8,776 nucleotides of DNA from Lachnospiraceae bacterium (GTDB lineage Bacteria; Bacillota; Clostridia; Lachnospirales; Lachnospiraceae): contig JAGAAH010000140.1 in NCBI GenBank assembly GCA_017615375.1, positions 1 through 8,776 on the forward strand, in the 5' to 3' direction. Both the position numbers and the translations under genes were made by a program. Positions 6,192-8,776 of this stretch are shown here, in pieces (position 1 is the first letter of the stretch; each line of letters starts with the position of its first letter). Below the pieces are notes generated by a model. The model had not been told where the DNA came from, did no database searches, and saw nothing but the letters and a program-made list of their open reading frames with translations.

Positions 6192-6950
6192 ATGAACGAG
6201 AACCTAATCATGATAATAGGAGAGAAGGAGACATTTCTCATAAGGGTCCTTGTAAAAAAGTTAAACGATGCAGGACTACGTGCGGAATTTGTACCGGAGA
6301 GTGTTAACGCGATTAATGCAAAATGGGCGGAAACCGCGCTTGTTACCTATTACAATGATTCGCTTACGGGATTTAAAGAGGATGTGGTAAGATTTCTGTC
6401 TGATAAGATGATGGATGATGGAAAACAGCTTATCGCGATTGCGGAAAAGGATGATTTGCCGAAGATAATCGACAATATTCCGCATGACAGTATGTATAAG
6501 ACATTTGCGCGTCCGCTTGATAATGAAGAATATTTAAAGACGGTTACAGAGCTTTTTAATAAGATTTCATCGGGTGAATTCAAGAAGACGATTCTTGTTG
6601 TCGATGACGATCCGACATATCTTAATCTTGTTAGAGAGTGGCTTAAGGGTGACTATAAGGTTGCGATGGCGACATCCGGACTCCAGGCAATTAAGTGGCT
6701 TGGTAAGAACAAGTCCGATTTAATATTACTCGATTATGAAATGCCGATAACATCGGGACCGCAGGTTCTTGAGATGTTAAGAAGCGAAGAAGAGACGAAG
6801 AACATCCCTGTAATATTCTTAACGGGAAAGGGCGACAAAGCAAGCGTTATGGCGGTTGTCTCACTTAAGCCGGAAGGATATTTCCTAAAGAATATAGAGC
6901 GAAAAGAATTGCTTGAGAATCTTAGGGATTTCTTCTCGAAGAGAACTTGA
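6192..6950 (+). CDS. Tandem-receiver response regulator without output domain
   Basis: This is a 252-residue protein of two receiver-like halves. The C-terminal half (about 132-250) is a canonical receiver: Asp138-140 in the acidic pocket, acceptor Asp181 in LLDYEMP, Thr211 in FLTGKGD and Lys233. Lys233 is followed by Asn rather than the usual Pro. The N-terminal half (about 3-125) has receiver-like alternation and a vestigial RPLD at 107-110 where KP is expected. It has no acidic triad and no acceptor Asp where the strand ALVTYYND (49-56) ends, so I read it as a pseudo-receiver. No DNA-binding, GGDEF, HD or other output domain is present. The gene has a GGAGGA site upstream and follows the kinase by 18 bases, so it is the obvious recipient from the kinase HPt domain. 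Output is probably by protein contact or by acting as a phosphate sink. Confidence 0.9.
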   Translation: MNENLIMIIGEKETFLIRVLVKKLNDAGLRAEFVPESVNAINAKWAETALVTYYNDSLTGFKEDVVRFLSDKMMDDGKQLIAIAEKDDLPKIIDNIPHDSMYKTFARPLDNEEYLKTVTELFNKISSGEFKKTILVVDDDPTYLNLVREWLKGDYKVAMATSGLQAIKWLGKNKSDLILLDYEMPITSGPQVLEMLRSEEETKNIPVIFLTGKGDKASVMAVVSLKPEGYFLKNIERKELLENLRDFFSKRT

Positions 6951-6965
6951 AAAATGGCAGTAAAA

Positions 6966-6998
6966 CTGATACGCTAATAGTGGATTGTTAATAATCCA
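6966..6998 (+). promoter_or_regulatory. Weak candidate promoter with an inverted repeat before the zinc-ribbon gene
   Basis: CTGATA (6966-6971) and AATAAT (6990-6995) could be a -35/-10 pair at a spacing of 18, with four and five matches respectively. The -10 lies inside an inverted repeat, TGGATT (6981-6986) and AATCCA (6993-6998). No T-run follows, so it is not a terminator. The 75-base gap after the regulator gene holds nothing else, so the next gene may also be reached by read-through. Confidence 0.25.
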
Positions 6999-7025
6999 AC
7001 AACGAGATTTAAGGAGGAACTTAAA

Positions 7026-7988
7026 ATGTCATTTTGTTCTAAGTGCGGCACACAGATACCTGAAGGTGCCAATGCATGTCCTAATTGCGGTCAGAATTTA
7101 ACAGCTGCTCCGTCGGGACTTTCAATTCAGATTATTAAGAATGTGTTTGGAGTATTGTCTAAGAAGCCTATAATGCTTCTCGGCATTTCACTTTTATGCA
7201 CACTTCTTACGTTTGTTGCAGGAATTTTAGGTGGTCCTGTTCCGCTTATCGGTTTTGCATTGGGATTGGTACTTGAGCTTGGTATGGCATGGATTTACCT
7301 TGACGGATACCGAGGTCAGGAAGTTAAGGTTGACAGCCTCTTTGATGGATTTAAGAATTTTAAGCGTTCGTTCTGCGTAATGGGCTGGAGAAAGCTTGTT
7401 GTATTCTTATGGACAATCGTTCCTATGGTACTTGGCGGACTCGCAGCTTATATATTTGCTAAAGCAGTGTTTGCACAGTTACTTGGAAACTTAAAGAATC
7501 TTATCTTTGGCGGATTTGGTCGTAGCAGTTATTATGGTTATGGCTATGGTTTTGGCGGTTATGATTATAGCGATTTAATGGGAGGAATGCCGAGCGGAGT
7601 AGTGATTGCGTTACTTGTTATTGGCGGTATTGCTTTAGTCGGCGGCATCATTACAGGATTTGTATTCTACTGCATCAAGACATATGCTTATTCGGTAGTA
7701 CCTTATATTATCAGAGACGACAACGAAACAAAGCCTATGGATGTTGCAAGAAAGTCTGCAAACATGACAAACGGCTATAAGGGAAAGATGTTCCTTACAG
7801 ATTTATTAATCGTTATCTGTATTGCAGTTGTAAACGGAATTCTCGGTGCATTGGGAAATGTTCCGGGCGTAGGATTCTTATTTACAATTATCGCTACAGC
7901 AGTATCTGTTTTAATCGGTCTTTTCACACCGTTATTCTTTGGCCTTGTACGTGCAGCTTGGTATGTAGAGATTACAAAGAATCGTTAA
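7026..7988 (+). CDS. Zinc-ribbon multi-pass membrane protein (DUF975-like)
   Basis: The N-terminus is a classic zinc ribbon, with C4-x2-C7 and C18-x2-C21 in the first 22 residues, followed by a short linker. The rest is membrane protein, with hydrophobic segments at about 47-67, 72-92, 124-146, 191-216, 256-276 and 282-306. The stretch TYAYSVVPYIIRDD at 219-232, the following PMDVARKSANMTNGYKGKMF, and an earlier FDGFKNF region resemble the DUF975 pattern of Firmicute membrane proteins. This is pattern recall, not a search. Between the third and fourth segments lies a loop rich in Gly and Tyr (about 162-188, including YYGYGYGFGGYDYSD). The ribosome binding site is AAGGAGG. The zinc ribbon probably sits in the cytoplasm, and the function is unknown. 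A strong terminator follows, so this may end the kinase transcription unit. Confidence 0.8.
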   Translation: MSFCSKCGTQIPEGANACPNCGQNLTAAPSGLSIQIIKNVFGVLSKKPIMLLGISLLCTLLTFVAGILGGPVPLIGFALGLVLELGMAWIYLDGYRGQEVKVDSLFDGFKNFKRSFCVMGWRKLVVFLWTIVPMVLGGLAAYIFAKAVFAQLLGNLKNLIFGGFGRSSYYGYGYGFGGYDYSDLMGGMPSGVVIALLVIGGIALVGGIITGFVFYCIKTYAYSVVPYIIRDDNETKPMDVARKSANMTNGYKGKMFLTDLLIVICIAVVNGILGALGNVPGVGFLFTIIATAVSVLIGLFTPLFFGLVRAAWYVEITKNR

Positions 7989-8008
7989 TTGATATTGAAA
8001 TTTGAAGG

Positions 8009-8041
8009 GGCTGCGCTTGATTTTTAGCGCAGCCTTTATAT
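8009..8041 (+). terminator. Rho-independent terminator after the zinc-ribbon gene
   Basis: GGCTGCGCT (8009-8017) and AGCGCAGCC (8026-8034) form a perfect 9-bp GC-rich stem with an 8-base loop, followed by TTTATAT. The hairpin begins 20 bases after the stop at 7988. The next gene starts only 20 bases beyond it, so any transcription of that gene depends on read-through or on a promoter I could not identify. Confidence 0.85.
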
Positions 8042-8060
8042 ACAAAGGAGGATTAAAGCT

Positions 8061-8714
8061 ATGATGTTGAGTCCTGAAACGGTTGTGGAGATGGAACTTG
8101 GCGGGAAGTCACCTGAAAAGGTACTCGCCTGGATCCGCGGAGCCAGACGCAGATTACTTGAACTTAAGCTTCAGGCCATAAGCAGGGATTTCTATGAAGA
8201 AGAGCAGATATGTCCTTCTTTGCAGGTACAGATAGATGTACAGCGCGAATATATAATGGCGGCAAAAGAGTATTATAAGAAGCTTGGCGGCGAATATACG
8301 CCGAGTACGAATGAAATACGTAAAGCTGAATTTGAAGAAGCGATTCCGCATATACGTGAGCTTTCGGTTGAATTTGCCGGGGTTAGAAGCGGTGGAGAGC
8401 GAAGAACTTTTATAAGGGACGGCGAAGCCGTGAAAGTTATACGCGACGAGCTTTCGTTTAACGAGATGCAAGAATTCTTAGAAGACGTATATGATACCTG
8501 GTCATGGGAAGATGTACTTAATGTAATCAGGTGTTGCTACTTAAGCGAATGGAAGCATAAGTATGTGCCGCGCGATATAGTTGTACTTGACGGTGACTAC
8601 TGGAAAGTAGAAGTAAGATACGATAACGGACTTAAGAAGTGTAAGTTCGAAGGAAGTAATTGCTTCCCTTATAGTTTCCGCAAGTTCTTAACACTACTCG
8701 AATGGAATATATAA
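8061..8714 (+). CDS. Hypothetical soluble protein with helical N-terminus and Trp/GSN-motif C-terminal domain
   Basis: I do not recognise a named family for this 217-residue protein. It has no signal peptide or membrane segment. Residues about 17-75 are predicted helical and charged (RGARRRLLELKLQAISRDF), and may form a helical hairpin. The middle (about 114-165) has alternating charged segments and a Trp-containing SFNEMQEFLEDVYDTWSW helix. The C-terminus (about 174-214) looks like a small beta-rich unit: VLDGDYWKVEVRYDNG, then KFEGSNCFPYSFRKFL. That D-G-x-x-W ... G-S-N-x-x-P arrangement resembles a C-terminal segment I recall from clostridial hypothetical proteins, unverified. The ATG at 8061 has an AAAGGAGG site 9 bases upstream. 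The gene sits alone between two terminators, so it is probably its own unit. A real gene is supported by the strong ribosome binding site and the tight terminator after the stop. Confidence 0.75.
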   Translation: MMLSPETVVEMELGGKSPEKVLAWIRGARRRLLELKLQAISRDFYEEEQICPSLQVQIDVQREYIMAAKEYYKKLGGEYTPSTNEIRKAEFEEAIPHIRELSVEFAGVRSGGERRTFIRDGEAVKVIRDELSFNEMQEFLEDVYDTWSWEDVLNVIRCCYLSEWKHKYVPRDIVVLDGDYWKVEVRYDNGLKKCKFEGSNCFPYSFRKFLTLLEWNI

Positions 8715-8716
8715 TT

Positions 8717-8750
8717 AAAAAGCAATGTGTGTTGACACATTGCTTTTTCT
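8717..8750 (+). terminator. Strong, probably bidirectional Rho-independent terminator
   Basis: AAAAAGCAATGTGT (8717-8730) pairs perfectly with ACACATTGCTTTTT (8735-8748) over 14 bp around a GTTG loop, starting three bases after the stop at 8714. The T-run on one strand and A-run on the other mean it can work in both directions, which suggests a convergent gene just beyond the right edge. Confidence 0.9.
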
Positions 8751-8776
8751 TTACATCTTACTGTCTAATGACTTGC

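Noticed and set aside
8009..8060. Attenuator or riboswitch controlling the 8061 gene
   Set aside because: Only a simple terminator hairpin is visible. There is no alternative pairing strand or leader peptide, and it fits better as the terminator of the preceding gene.
8751..8776. Possible C-terminus of a convergent minus-strand gene at the right edge (a frame ending KSLDSKM-stop)
   Set aside because: Only 26 bases are visible and another frame also ends nearby. The bidirectional terminator hints at such a gene, but it cannot be supported as a feature.

Overview
The window looks like a chromosomal segment of a Clostridia-type Firmicute, most plausibly a Lachnospiraceae relative. This is inferred from the moderately AT-rich sequence, strong AGGAGG-type ribosome binding sites, TTG/ATG starts, compact overlapping operons, and the clostridial style of the phosphatidylserine synthase, the phosphatidylserine decarboxylase and the hybrid kinase. 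The genus cannot be fixed from the sequence alone. No tRNA, rRNA, CRISPR array, transposase or other mobile element was seen.

Left half (about 75-3343, minus strand): a tightly packed four-gene phospholipid operon read right to left. The order is a PAP2-type membrane phosphatase/transferase, a multi-pass flippase-like protein of the lysylphosphatidylglycerol synthase membrane-domain family (UPF0104), CDP-diacylglycerol-serine O-phosphatidyltransferase (pssA) and phosphatidylserine decarboxylase (psd). The junctions are an 8-base overlap, a TAATG stop/start overlap and a direct TAA-ATG abutment, so translational coupling is likely. The last two enzymes convert CDP-diacylglycerol plus serine to phosphatidylserine and then phosphatidylethanolamine. 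The first two are membrane proteins with probable lipid-phosphate and lipid-transport roles. A hairpin whose 5' arm is formed by the last psd codons terminates the operon.

Centre (about 3287-3464): a divergent intergenic region of about 180 bases. It has a convincing extended -10 promoter on each strand and a small inverted repeat between them.

Right half (3465-8776, plus strand): a 902-residue hybrid histidine kinase is followed 18 bases later by a tandem-receiver response regulator. The kinase's N-terminal membrane domain resembles the substrate-binding S component of ECF vitamin transporters. It is followed by a second membrane pair, HisKA, HATPase, receiver, HPt and a C-terminal tail. 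Together the two proteins hold all modules of a His-Asp-His-Asp phosphorelay, but the terminal regulator has no DNA-binding or enzymatic output domain. Next come a zinc-ribbon membrane protein (DUF975-like pattern) with a Gly/Tyr-rich loop, a strong terminator, and an unrecognised 217-residue soluble protein closed by a 14-bp-stem terminator.

The most notable points are the S-component-like sensor fused to a phosphorelay kinase, its output-less partner with a degenerate first receiver, its divergent arrangement with a phosphatidylethanolamine operon, and the uncharacterised last two genes.
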